The notes: a model not told the origin generated them from the sequence alone. A DNA stretch of 64,000 nucleotides from Progne subis subis (GCA_022316685.1 JAKJHU010001078.1:1-64000), one strand, 5' to 3'. Shown: positions 11,690-21,847, counted from the stretch's first letter. Numbers and translations: made by a program.

Positions 11690-12291
11690 TGAGTCATTGA
11701 AAACCGATATAGTCACGGACAAAGACCCTCTAACTAGTTAAAGTTAGAAAGTGGTATGTTTATTCACCGGCGGGCAGCACGGGAGTCATCTCCGAAAGGC
11801 GTGGCCGCCCCGAACAAGGCTCTTTGCTCTCTATTTATTCTCCAAGATCTTACATACAATACATATGCATAACCCCAGCACCTCCCATCCCCGCTCTCTA
11901 TTGAAATGAGGCTATCAGTCCTTCACGCATGCGCAGTTCTTCTCTTGAATTGGGTCGGTGGTCTCGAATTGGGTCAGTGGTCTCAAAGGATGAAGTCAGG
12001 AGAGTCTTCATCAGGTCTCTGTGACCCTCTGGCACTGTCCAAGGTCCCCTGCTTCGTGATTGATGGATACCAAGTCCAGGTGCTGGCCATTGTTCTTACT
12101 GGTTTCAATCTGTTCTTATGACGGTTCACTTACTCCACTTCTTCTATAAACAAGCTCATAATATAATAGTTAGCTCTAGCTTGGGCATCTAATAATCAAA
12201 CCTACCATTTGCTAATCTAACTTACAACTTGATCAATATAAATTGCTTCTAACCCTTAGCTAAAATCTTAACTCTTTAAAGTCATGTATCA
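11690..12291 (-). repeat. ERV-B 3' LTR
   Basis: Plus strand TGAGTCATTGAAAACCG ... GTCATGTATCA. On the minus strand it starts TGATACATGAC and ends CAATGACTCA, a TG...CA pair with short inverted ends. A polyadenylation signal AATAAA is on the minus strand at 11,759-11,764. It matches 18,119-18,230. Confidence 0.88.
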
Positions 12292-12311
12292 TTTCCCCAC
12301 TCCTTCTTCAA
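12292..12311 (-). other. ERV-B polypurine tract
   Basis: Plus strand TTTCCCCACTCCTTCTTC, touching the LTR edge; a purine tract on the minus strand. Confidence 0.7.
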
Positions 12312-12601
12312 AGTTAGTAAATTCTTTTACTAATATGTAAATTCTTCTTCATCTAGCAAAACTGTGGTAGGGGGTCCTTTAAAACTGTACTATATGCTCT
12401 TAATATTAAAGTTAAAGCTGCTAGTCACTTCAGCATTTTCCAATTCCAAAGAAATATTATAACAAACAAAATCAAATTTATACCAACTAAATTAAACAAA
12501 ACAATAATCAAATAAACCAAGGTATTGACCAAACCAGTTGCAGCTGGTGACTACTCCAAAAGCACATCCCACCAATGATGGGATGGGCCTTCTATTAACT
12601 T

Positions 12602-12919
12602 TTAAATACTCCGTATAGTCTCTGTGTCATGATGCATTGCAATCAAAGTTCTCTTTCTTTCTTTTTTTTTCTTATTTGCTTTAATCCATGGTGTTTCAAT
12701 AATTGTGCAACTAAAATTAAGTTCATGTCTATAGGCACAGGCAATATTTCTTGAACAGTAGTCAAGTTTGCCTTTATATGTTGGTGGGATACAACATGTG
12801 CCTAAAAAAAAATCACATTCTTCAATTTTGACAAAGTTTCTTACACAGTTGCATTTGTAATTTTTAAGCATCTGAATCAGAGACTTACAGGAGATAAAAT
12901 CATAAGCTTTCCCTGGCAC
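12602..12919 (-). pseudogene. env: ERV-B env remnant
   Basis: A 105-residue Cys-rich open frame (clusters around CKSLIQML, CNCVRNF, TCCIPP, YCSRNIAC) in the env position, followed on the 3' side by a basic run. It is much shorter than a full Env. 12,312-12,601 holds no clear transmembrane subunit. The call rests on location and cysteine richness, so it is moderate. Confidence 0.55.
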
Positions 12920-13103
12920 TTATATTTACCAGTCACATTATAATGCAGTGGTGCTGCATTAGCTGTGGCTATAGCGATGGTCATAAATGCCACAATTTTC
13001 CAGGCTATACCTATTTGATTACCCATTACAATTACAAGCTTTCCTATTTTTCAAAAAGTTGTTATATTATACTTATCATTTATTTTCCCATTTTAGTTCA
13101 TTG

Positions 13104-15640
13104 TCACCCATATAACTTCCAGAGTTTCTCAGGAGCTTTCTTCACTTGTGAGTGATGGATCCAGGTGCTTTGTTCCTTGATCTTGATTGTATTAAAGATG
13201 ATGAGGAGCACTTGGAATGGTCCCCCACCGTGGTTCCAAAGTTTTTTCTGCAAAAGACTTAATGTATACATAATCCCCAGGCTATACATCATGTACTGGT
13301 CCATCTAGTTCTCTGGTTTGAGCCCCAGTTTTATGATTTGCTGCAATTTGCTACACAATTTTGAAATAAAATATGGCCTCCTATCTAAAAACATTGTGGC
13401 TGGGACTCCAAAGCATGGTATTATTTCTTATACACTGCTTTGGTTACCTCTTGCACTTTGGCAGTTCTGGTAGGGAAAGCTTCTGGCCACCCTGAAAAGG
13501 TATCTGTTAATACCAATAGGTATCCATGCCCTCCTTTCCTGGGTAGTTCTGAAAAATCAATTTGCTATTGCTGCCCAGGTACATATCTTTTCCCAATTTG
13601 CCCAAGCTTGGTTTAAAAATATTTTTGGGATTAGTTTGGAGGCAAAGGCTACATTGGCAAGTCACCTAAATTACTATATTTTACAAATTTCTAGCTATGA
13701 TTCTATCTTTCAAATAATTAGTTTATTCCCCAATGTGTTTTTTTTCATGTTCCTCTTTCACTAATGACTATAGCATGTAAGAGGGGGAACATAAGTCTTC
13801 CTTTCCTTTTACCTGTAATAGCCCACCCCTCTTGTCCTTTTTACTGTGCTTTGGCTTACCTTCAATGGAAATTTGCCCATCTGGAATTAAGACTGCCTAT
13901 CTCACCTTTAGCTGCTTCTTTTGCCTTTCTGTCCGCCAGCTTGTTTTCTTCATCCAATTCAGAGCTCACTTTTTGGTGTGCCTTGATATGCATGATGGCT
14001 GCCTTTTCAGGTAGCTGGGCTGCCTCCAACAGTTTTATTATCACTTGTGCATGTTTAATACTTTTTCCTTGTCAATTCGACAGTCCTCTTTCTTTCCAGA
14101 CAGCTCCATGTGCATGAACTACCCCAAATGCATACCTTAAGTCTGTGTAGATATTAACTTTCTTTCCTTTTGCCAGCTCTAAAGCCCAAGTTCAGGCAGT
14201 TATTTCAGCCTTCTGTGCCGAGGCGTTGGTTGGTAATGGTCCAGATTCTATTACCTCTCATCTCGTGGTAACCGCATACCCAGCATGCCTTCCACTGATG
14301 ACACAGCTGCTTCCATCGGTGGACCAGGTCTCAGTATTCTTCAAATCTGGGCAACTGGAGTGGGTGGCTTCGATGGCCTCCAGGCAGTCATGGATCACTG
14401 GTTCTCCCATACACACGCTGAGGAAGGAAGCTGGATTCACAATGTTAGTTACCACAATCTCAACATCATCTAATTCTACCAGTATGGCTTGGTACTTCAG
14501 GAGTCTCTGTGGGGAGAGCTAATGTCCCCCTTTCACTTTTAGGACTGCAGACACTGTGTGGGATACTGGCACGGTCATCTTCTGGCCTAGGATGAGCTTC
14601 CATGCCTCTTGGATGTTCACTGCCACTGCTGCAATGGCTCTGAGGCACCCTGGCCATCCCTTAGCTGCTGCATGCAGCTGCTTGGGCGAGTGCCCTGCGA
14701 TATGGGCCCAGGTTTTGTGCTGGTATTCCCAAGGCGATCCCCTGCTTCTCATGTGAAAACAAAAAGAATGGTGTAGTCACGTCTGGAAGTCCCAGGGCTG
14801 GAGCTGACATGAGGGCCTTCTTTAGCTGGTTGAAGGCTCGCGTTGCTTCTTTTGGAGATCCCTGCTCCCTTCCGTGATCAAGGCACACAGAGGTTTAACA
14901 AACAACCCATAGTTAAAAATCCACAGTCTGCACCACCCTGTCATGCCTAGAAAAGTGCTCAGTTCTTTTACTGTCTGGAGTTTTGGGGTCTGGCATATTG
15001 CTTCCTTGTGATTTAGGAGGCTTACCATCCACTCCAGACATGCCTCCATATACTGTAACAGTTGTCTTCCTGATGGAGCTTCCCAGGATTCCAGATCTTT
15101 TGCTAGTTGTTCTCCAAACAAGGTGGGCAATTTTTTTTGAACTCCTGCAGAAGCACTGTCCATGTGAGCTGACTTTTTTTTTATTCAAATGCAAAAATTT
15201 TCTGGCTGGCTTCATGGAGAGGAAGGCAAAAGAAAGCATCCTTTAAATCTAAAACAATAAACCATGTTAGTTCAGGTGTTAAACAAGTTAACAAAGTGTA
15301 AGGGTTGGGAACCACTGGGTATAAATCCTCAGTTATCCTATTAACAGCTATAAGCCATCAGGCTTTTTAACAGAAAAAGAATTTCAATCACTAGGCTAAT
15401 CCCTTAACTTTTCTTCAGGGGGTATTGCTTAACTCTAACTAGTTGTTTTCCTCTTTTTAAAACTTATCTTGCACTGGGGGTGCATTCTTTGCTCTCCTGG
15501 TATGTTAGAAGCTCAGACCCCAGAAAATACCTGATCTATTATTTTCCTGTAAATCTCACCTTCACTTTTAACTTTAGCCTCATTAGTTATCTACATCAAG
15601 CCTAACAATTCCACATATTGTTGGTCCTCAACCTCCAAAG
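13104..15640 (-). pseudogene. pol: ERV-B pol pseudogene (RT, RNase H, integrase)
   Basis: RT covers about 15,600-14,660. In its 15,163-14,822 part the LLQY that should lead into the catalytic aspartates is followed directly by MEACLEWM, so the YxDD pair is missing. A connection segment follows (SAPALGLPDVTTPFFLFSHE). RNase H has DGSS at about 14,390 and a KAHQ end near 13,980-13,870. Integrase core pieces appear near 13,560-13,430 (SGWPEAFPT-like) and the C-terminal GGPFQVLLI...WIHHSQVK end at 13,250-13,130. Multiple frameshifts and stops occur. Confidence 0.82.
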
Positions 15641-15673
15641 TAATCTCTCCTTTTTTAAATACTATTTTTTTTT

Positions 15674-15961
15674 TTAGGGTTTTTTGTTTTTTTGGTTTTT
15701 TTTCTCTAATAGTTCCAATAAATCCCTGCCCAAAAGTGCTGATGAAGCATTGGGCATATATAAAAACCTGTGAATTCCCAATTGTTTCCCAAGTTTATAT
15801 TTCAATGGTCTACAAAAATAGGCTTTTTCAGATTGGCCAGTTACCCCTTTCACCATAACATAATCATCTGTTATTGGTATTAAAGCTTTATTTAACACTG
15901 AATATGTTGCCCCTGTGTTTATCAAAAACTTCATTTCTTTTTCTCTGTTCCCTAGTTTCAT
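15674..15961 (-). pseudogene. pro: ERV-B protease remnant
   Basis: Aspartic protease of retroviral type, open over 95 residues. The active-site triad reads NTGA (FLINTGATYSVLN) where DTGA is expected, a loss of the catalytic Asp. The second motif LLGRDLLELL is preserved. It ends in a low-complexity T-rich plus-strand stretch at 15,661-15,705. Confidence 0.8.
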
Positions 15962-16209
15962 TATAACTAGAGGGTCTCCTAGGGTAAGATCCTCCGGTCC
16001 ATCTTAGTTTTTCTTAACGTGAGCAACCACTGCCTCCCCGTTGTGATGTCTCTTCTTTGGTTGTTTCTGAGTCCAGGATGCTGTAGGAACCTCTGGAAAG
16101 GGCTCCTCTTCCTCACTGTCACTGCTGGGCAGTGGGAGAGATTTAGGAGTAAGTGGAGTAGTCGGAGTAGGGGATAAAGATGGAGTTGGAGTTAAAGGTG
16201 GAGCTGGAG

Positions 16210-16440
16210 TTAAAACAGAAATTGTTGCTCTAAATCAGCTTGATCAAGGAGCTGTTGTTTACACTGGGCACATTCTCTGTACCAGTTAGCAGAAGAACAA
16301 GAGTAACATCCTGCACAAATTTTACACTGCAAAAGCACCCAGGCACAGTGACAACCTCTAGATGCACCAAAAGCTGCAGGAAAATTCCCAAAAATACAAG
16401 ATATTCCATTCACTTCTTTTTGACTTTCTAAATTCTCCAT
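16210..16440 (-). other. 76-aa Cys-rich frame upstream of ERV-B protease
   Basis: Contains a dense run CKICAGCYSC and CAQCK, possibly a metal-binding remnant in the nucleocapsid position, but not a standard CCHC knuckle. No confident family. Confidence 0.3.
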
Positions 16441-16574
16441 AGCCCATTGCTCCTACTCCAGAGCCACTAGTCTCCCAACAGACATCTGATATTCACTTCT
16501 TTTTGACTTCCTAAATTCTCCACAGCTCATTGCTCCTACTCCAGAGCCACTAGTCTCCCAACAGATATCTGATA
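16409..16574. repeat. 83-bp tandem duplication
   Basis: 16,409-16,491 and 16,492-16,574 are near-identical direct copies (ttcacttctttttgac ... cccaacagayatctgata), with a handful of differences. Confidence 0.92.
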
Positions 16575-18097
16575 TAAACCTTCTAGATACATTCTCTTAT
16601 TTTCTCTGTCTATTCACCAGTTTGCTGAATTCACAAACTCCTACGAGTCAAGCCTAAACCACTTAGGTAAAGGAATTGCTTTTATTCATCTGGCCAGATT
16701 GAGTTTTCACACTGAAGTTACCCTTATTTGAATTCCAACAATCTACAAACACAGTTTCCATACCTAAAATCACAACTAAGCTCTTGTCAAGGGTTTCTAT
16801 TACTTTGTGGCAAACTGGTTCTGTTCTTTGTCTGTCCTCAATCTACTTCAAAAACATTCACGCTTCAGCTCTCAGAGGCTAATCAACTCTTTCACTCAGC
16901 TTATGCTGCACTTAAAACTTTTAACACAAGATGGATGTTGCCTCAAAAATACAGTTACAGTGAACACCCTCCCGGTAACCAAAACACACACACCACAGTC
17001 ACAGCAGGGAGGGGGCTTTAAGGGTTTTCATACACCCCACTCGCTTCGTTTTTCCCCGGCCGTTTCAGTCGCCCGAAAACGGAACCGCGGGTCCAAACTC
17101 CTCAATCACTTTGTGCTGGTAGCACGTCTCAACAAACTCTCTCACAATCTTTCTCACAGTCAGGACACATTCACACAGTGTAACAACCACAAATCAGGAT
17201 TTGCCCTTACAATAGTCCCGGATTCTAGCAAACTGAGCCCTCTATGGCACAGCAAATGGCAAAATCCCCTTCTGCCAGCAACAACAATCCGAGCCCTCCA
17301 TGGCCCGGTACAACAGCTTAACAGCTTTCTCTGCTGGCAACCAAGTACAACTGACCAGATACCAATCAAGCTTGCAAGCACACTACAGAGGCACGAGTTG
17401 TGCGTGGGACGTCTCCCACGACTTACCAACAGCCTTTCCTGACCATGCTACGCCTTACAGGTCAAATCACTTACGACACAAACTCTTACAAAACACAACA
17501 CACACGGTGCACCAATAATTCTTCCACAGCCTAGACACACAAACCCACAAAACACAAATCTGTGCACACTACACACACCCACACCCACACACACCTGGTG
17601 CGCACGGAGCCGCAATCAGGATTTTCTGCGACGCACGACGGGACCCTTTGCATCTTAAAACTCAGGCTAGCCGCTCGAATTATGGATGACCAAGGTACCT
17701 TTAAACCAAAAACTGACAACAAACCCGGTTATCCTATTGCCGCTGTTGCCCCCACCACGGGACACAGATTATCAAGGCACAACAAAAACCGATTGCCGCT
17801 CCCCACCACGGGACACGGGTTACCAAACCAAACCAAGCCAAACCAGGCTCTGCAGAGCAACCTAGGCATGCGTTGTGCAGGAGACGTCTCTCAGTGTCTT
17901 ACCAACCGCCTTTACCAAAAAGGTACCTATTTTTCAAGTATAAACATACCTTTTTGTCCGGAGTTCTAGTAGTCAGGAGTTCTTGTCTGCTGCTGGATGA
18001 ACAGGTCGGGCAGCGGAGCCCACTCTTCCAGGAATATCCCGGGGGCGCCCTGAGGGGGTCCTCCACCCGAGCTGGTCTCACAGCCGAGCAGAACCTT
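16575..18097 (-). other. ERV-B leader / unassigned internal region
   Basis: About 1.5 kb where gag should be. No retroviral gag motif on the minus strand and no credible coding frame on either strand. It includes a CA-rich stretch at 17,560-17,600 and a pair of imperfect 'ccaccacgggacac' repeats at about 17,750-17,820. Gag was deleted, replaced, or has diverged beyond recognition. Confidence 0.5.
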
Positions 18098-18115
18098 CTC
18101 CTGGCTGGCTCGCCA
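18098..18115 (-). other. ERV-B primer-binding site
   Basis: The complement of the plus strand reads TGGCGAGCCAGCCAGGAG, three bases from the LTR, in the correct TGG-starting form. I could not assign the tRNA by eye. Confidence 0.6.
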
Positions 18116-18119
18116 AACT

Positions 18120-18320
18120 GAGTCATTGAAAACCGATATAGTCACAGACAAAGACCCTCTGACTGATTAAAGTTCGAAAGTGGTATGTTTATTCACTGGC
18201 GGGCGGCACGGGAGTCATCTCCGAAAGGCGTGGCCACCCGCCGGTGAATAAACATACCACTCTCTAACTTTAATCAGTTACAGGGTCTTTGTCCGTGACT
18301 ATATCGGTTTTCAATGACTC
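18120..18320. repeat. LTR palindrome at the provirus/rDNA junction
   Basis: Arm 18,120-18,203 is the end of the ERV-B LTR. Arm 18,237-18,320 is its reverse complement with few mismatches. They are separated by 33 bp that continue the first LTR copy. The second arm stops within one base of the LTR terminus, and rDNA spacer starts at once. This is a head-to-head LTR junction able to form a cruciform. Confidence 0.93.
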
Positions 18321-19141
18321 GCTACCGCGGTCTGGGGCGGCCCCGCGATGCCAGGTCTACCCGGCTCCGGGGCCGGCCACTGCCAGCCGCCGTGCCCGGC
18401 AGCGGTCCCGGGAGTGCGGCCGCAGGGGTCCGCCAGCCAGCAAGGCCTCGGGCGCTCGCGATGTCAGCTCGGGACTCGGTGGCGTCCGCCTCCGCTCGGC
18501 GGCGGAGCGGGCCGCCCGACGCTCGGCCCTTCCGGCGGGAGCGGTCCCGCGGGTCGAGGCCGCGTCGGCGAGGCGGTCATCGCCGTCTGTCGTCTCGGGC
18601 GTTGTAAGGCCGCTGGGGAGAAGGCCGGCCGCGCGGCGGCGCGGCGGCGCTCCACGAGCCCGCAGAGCGGTGGAGGGCAGTCGAGCGTGAGCGGGGGCCG
18701 GCGGGCGTGCCCCCGGCCTTTGTCGTCCCGTGAAGAGGAGGCAGGGCGGGCTGCCGTGCCCCTCCGCGGTCCGGCGCGTGTCGCGATGCCCCCTCCGTGC
18801 GAGGCTGGGCCGAGCCCGGGCGCCTGGGCCGCCTCCAAAGGACGGGCGTCTTTTGAGGCGGCGTCAATCCCCGCCTGGCGGGGGGCGGCGGTCAGGGGTG
18901 CGAGCCCCCCTGCCTTTTTGCTGGCCTTGGGAGCATTCCATGGGCTTCTCGCCCCTTTTTTTTTTTTTCTCCAACCTTTCTCACCTCCTCTGTTGGTGGT
19001 TGTGCTCGTACGGTCCGAGTGAGGTGCACGCGTGCCAGCCCTTCCCATCCTCACAAGGGGAAAAGAGAAAAAAAGGGGGCCTGCTCCACGCTGAGCCGGT
19101 CCCCGGCCCCTCCGCGTGTGCGGGGTCGGTGCCGAAAGCCA

Positions 19142-19143
<2 letters not shown>
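18321..19143 (+). other. rDNA internal transcribed spacer 1 (partial)
   Basis: Very GC- and CpG-rich sequence directly upstream of the 5.8S gene, ending GTGCCGAAAGCCAGACA. The 18S gene that should precede it is absent, since the LTR palindrome cuts in. Long open frames here are by-products of GC richness. Confidence 0.85.
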
Positions 19144-19199
<56 letters not shown>

Positions 19200-19300
19200 T
19201 GAGAATTAATGTGAATTGCACGACACATTGATCATCACACTTCGAACGCACTTGTGGCCCCGGGTTCCTCCCGGGGCTACGCCTGTCTTGAGCGTCGCTT
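19144..19300 (+). rRNA. 5.8S rRNA pseudogene
   Basis: About 157 bases clearly matching vertebrate 5.8S rRNA, the small RNA that pairs with 28S in the large ribosomal subunit. Departures from the highly conserved sequence are visible: second base A instead of G, AGCTGTGAG for AGCTGCGAG, GCACGACAC for GCAGGACAC, a lost G in CATC(G)ACAC, CTTGTGGC for CTTGCGGC, and an extra T in TCTTGAGCG. Several are CpG decay. Such changes in an essentially invariant RNA mean a dead copy. Confidence 0.9.
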
Positions 19301-19955
19301 GACGATCAATCGCCGTCTGGGGGGGGGGGTCACTCCACAACGGCGCGGCTGGGGGTTGCCTCGCAGGCCCCGTTGCCCGCGGGGGCGGCGGCGGTGGCGG
19401 CAGCCGTTGGCCGGTGCCCGCAGGGGAAGGCGGTTGTGGCCGGGGGGTCGGCGAGGGAAGCGTTTGCTTTTCCTCGGCGGCTGCCGCCCTTCCCCTCTTT
19501 CCCTGCGGCCCGGCAGCGTCGCGGTTGTCGGCAACCGCGCGAGGGCCTTCGTCCCCCTAAATGCAGACTCGGGGAGCGCTCCGCAGCTCCCCGCTCCCGG
19601 AGCGAGCCGCAGGGCTGGAGCTCATCCTCACCCCTGGGGCCGCACGCTGCGGTGTGGCGCCAGCGGCCGGGGCAGAGCGAGAGAGACGGCGTCGCCAACG
19701 CCACCGAGGGGACACCCAGCAGAGAGAGAAGGCTTCGAGAAGGTGGGAGGCGAGGCGCGGGCCTCGCCCCCGGACTCCACCCCGCACGGCGGCTGTCTGC
19801 GGGTGGGTACCGCGCGAGTACCGTGCTGTGCTGCCGCGTGCACGCGAGGCCGCGAGCGCCGGGGACGAGGAGGGGGGCTCCCCCCTCCTCCTTCCCGCCC
19901 TCTCGCCTCTCCGCGGCGGTCGTCTCGGTGCATGTGGGACGGGGCCGGACGAGGT
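19301..19955 (+). other. rDNA internal transcribed spacer 2 (partial)
   Basis: GC-rich spacer starting GACGATCAATCGCCG right after 5.8S. The conserved 28S 5' end (GACCTCAGATCAGACG) is not found downstream, so the spacer passes directly into internal 28S sequence. The exact switch point is hidden in GC-rich expansion-segment sequence and is uncertain. Confidence 0.7.
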
Positions 19956-20386
19956 GCGCGCGGGGTGAGTGCGATCCGCGTGGCCCGCCTGGGCGCCGGG
20001 ACGCGCGTGCTCGCGCGTGGCGGCGACTGGACGGCGCCAGGCCCTTCCCGTGGATCCCCAGCTGCGGTGGGCGCCGCCCGCCCCCCCCTCCACCTGCCCT
20101 CTGCCTTGCCGCGGCCGGCGCCCCGGGGGCGGCCGCCGTCTTCGTCGCCGCGCGCCGCCGCCTCGTCCGGCTCCCCGCCGGGCGGGGTTCCCGCGGCGCG
20201 GTGGGCGGCCCGGCGCGGCCGTCGACCGGCGTCGGCCGAGCGGTTCGCGCGGGGGAGGGTCCCCGCGGGCCGGCGCCCCGCCTCGGCCGGCGCCTAGCAG
20301 CCGGCTTAGAACTGGTGCGGACCAGGGGAATCCGACTGTTTAATTAAAACAAAGCATCGCGAAGGCCCGAGGCGGGTGTTGACGCG

Positions 20387-20418
<32 letters not shown>

Positions 20419-20441
20419 AGTGAAGAAATTCAATGAAGCGT

Positions 20442-20474
<33 letters not shown>

Positions 20475-20484
20475 TCTCTTAAGG
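19956..20484 (+). rRNA. 28S rRNA fragment up to the R2 target site
   Basis: Contains the conserved GGCCCTTCCCGTGGATC block near 20,040, a GC-rich expansion segment, then the very conserved GCTTAGAACTGGTGCGGACC to GGAGTAACTATGACTCTCTTA stretch. The first roughly 2.5 kb of 28S is missing. Small differences from the vertebrate sequence (for example GAAGCGTGGG for GAAGCGCGGG) fit a decaying copy. At the R2 site TCTCTTA is duplicated (20,468-20,474 and 20,475-20,481) before AGG and the element. Confidence 0.88.
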
Positions 20485-20485
20485 T

Positions 20486-21170
20486 GATAAAATTAGTAAC
20501 CATTGGCTCCAATTTTATAGGCGCATACCTCACAGGAAACTCCTCACTTGCGTTACAACTCAGGGCCAACATTTACCCCACAAGAGAATTTCTCGCTCGG
20601 GGTAGACAGGATACGTACATCAAATCCTGTAGGCATTGCGATGCAGAAAACGAAACCTGCGCCCACATCATCGGTAACTGCCCAGTGACACAGGACGCTC
20701 GAATCAAGAGGCACAACAACATCTGCGAAATGCTTCTTGAGGAGGCAAAGAAGGCAGACTGGGTAGTGTTGAAGGAACCGCACATAAGGGACACCAGCAA
20801 GGAACTGTACAAACCAGATCTAATATTTGTGAAGGACGGTCGTGCACTTGTTGTCGGTGTGACAGTACAATACGAAGCAGAAAAAACAACGCTAGAGGCA
20901 GCTGCTGCAGAGAAGGTAGACAAGTACAAACATTTGGAAACCGAGGTACGAAACCTCACCAACGCAAAGGACGTTGTCTTTATGGGCTTTCCCCTCGGGG
21001 CGCGAGGGAAACGGTACCGCGGAAACTTTGAACTTTTAGGGGCCCTTGGCCTCTCCAAATCAAGACAAGAGTCAATTGCAAGGACTTTAACCACAGTTGC
21101 ACTCTTATCATCTGTGGACATTGTACATATGTTTGCCAGTAGGGCTAGACAGTTACGGAATTCAGACTAG
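20486..21170 (+). pseudogene. R2a endonuclease domain (C-terminal ORF fragment)
   Basis: Restriction-like endonuclease end of the R2 protein, which nicks 28S DNA. Visible: the linker IPHRKLL, the conserved YPTREFLARG, the CCHC knuckle CRHCDAENETCAHIIGNC, and the PD-(D/E)xK core KPDLIFVKDGRALVVGVTV. The second catalytic Asp, present in R2b as VVDVTV, is Gly here. A one-base insertion near 20,560 puts the first ~25 codons out of frame with the rest. After that the frame is open to the stop at 21,168. The ATG in 28S at 20,463 is accidental. Confidence 0.88.
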
Positions 21171-21507
21171 TATAGTATGTTTGTTTGCGTTGTTATAATT
21201 TTTATATTTTTGCATTTTCTTTACTGCATTGTAGGGGTGTTTTTTGGTAATATTTTTCTAGTTATTCTTGTATGTTTTAATTGTTCTTATTTTTTATATA
21301 TTTAATAATAAAGTAGATGGTAGCTGGGGCGTAGGGCAGCCACAAGCCAGTTAGGTAGCTGATAGTAATTAGGGACAGAATTTATTATTTCATAACGCGT
21401 CAATTACCACCCGATTTGGACCAATTTACCGGATTTGTCCAAGGTGGACGGGCCACCTTTACTTACCCCGGAAAAGGAGCATATATAATTTATATGTGTT
21501 CGAAAAA
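21171..21507 (+). other. R2a 3' UTR
   Basis: A/T-rich, then a conserved block CATAACGCGTC...GGTGGACGGGCCACCTTTACTTA that recurs at the R2b end (25,609-25,675). This element end is what the R2 protein binds to start reverse transcription. It ends in a short A run. Confidence 0.75.
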
Positions 21508-21543
21508 TAGCTTGAGAGAGCTAGTTACTAACTGGGCTTAGCT

Positions 21544-21608
21544 GCAGAAGTCACACCTCCACATGGTCCCGCCGGATGCCCGTAAAGGGTAACAAAGTTG
21601 ACTTCTGC
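21544..21608 (+). ncRNA. HDV-like self-cleaving ribozyme fold of R2b (core)
   Basis: P2 is a perfect 9-bp helix, GCAGAAGTC (21,544-21,552) with GACTTCTGC (21,600-21,608). P3 is ACC/GGT closing the loop TCCACAT. P4 is the hairpin CCC-GTAAA-GGG (21,579-21,589), followed by a joining strand AACAAAG with the candidate catalytic C at 21,593. The strand CCCGCCG (21,568-21,574) sits where the P1 3' side belongs. Its exact partner, CGGCGGG, is in 28S at 20,449-20,455, ~30 bases before the R2 site. R2 elements are known to carry such ribozymes to release their RNA from rRNA precursor. Here R2a separates the two P1 halves. Confidence 0.8.
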
Positions 21609-21847
21609 CCCAGCGTGAGCGAGGGTGCACTGGTTGCCCCCTCTCTATCGTCTGGCCTCGCCATCCAGCGGTAGTTTCACGACTCGCAGAAACAAGAGTT
21701 TCTTGGCGCGGCTTTTTGCTGTCGCCCGAAGCCTTGTCCACGGGCTAAGTTGGACACAGTCTGCAATTTGGTCGAGGGTTCCGACTGCAGACTTTGACAA
21801 CCCTCACTGGATTGTGACTTTGACTAAACGCCATCTTCTGTCAAACT

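Larger units (their letters stand above)
11690..18236 (-). mobile_element. ERV-B: degenerate provirus lacking recognisable gag
   Basis: The 3' LTR is 11,690-12,291; a truncated 5' LTR lies at 18,119-18,236. The order on the minus strand is primer site, long non-coding leader, protease, RT, RNase H, integrase, short env remnant, polypurine tract. No matrix, capsid or p30 homology was seen between 16.2 and 18.1 kb. Protease and RT catalytic residues are altered. The 5' LTR runs into an inverted copy of itself and then rDNA, so the outer edge is rearranged. Confidence 0.85.
20485..21507 (+). mobile_element. R2a: 5'-truncated R2 retrotransposon
   Basis: A non-LTR retrotransposon specific for one site in 28S rDNA, inserted there by target-primed reverse transcription. 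Only the last ~230 codons of the single ORF and the ~340-bp 3' UTR remain. The 3' end closes ...GTTCGAAAAA directly on TAGC. Its 3' UTR shares the GGTGGACGGGCCACCT stem with R2b, but the protein is clearly diverged from R2b, so these are two R2 lineages. Confidence 0.93.

Noticed and set aside
19254..20347. Open frames up to 347 codons in GC-rich DNA, overlapping in several frames on both strands
   Set aside because: They lie in 5.8S, ITS2 and 28S expansion-segment sequence; GC-rich rDNA lacks stops by composition.
20463..20485. ATG in 28S leading into the R2a frame, as if R2a had a new start
   Set aside because: The ATG is part of conserved 28S and the first codons inside R2a are out of the element's own frame; coincidence.
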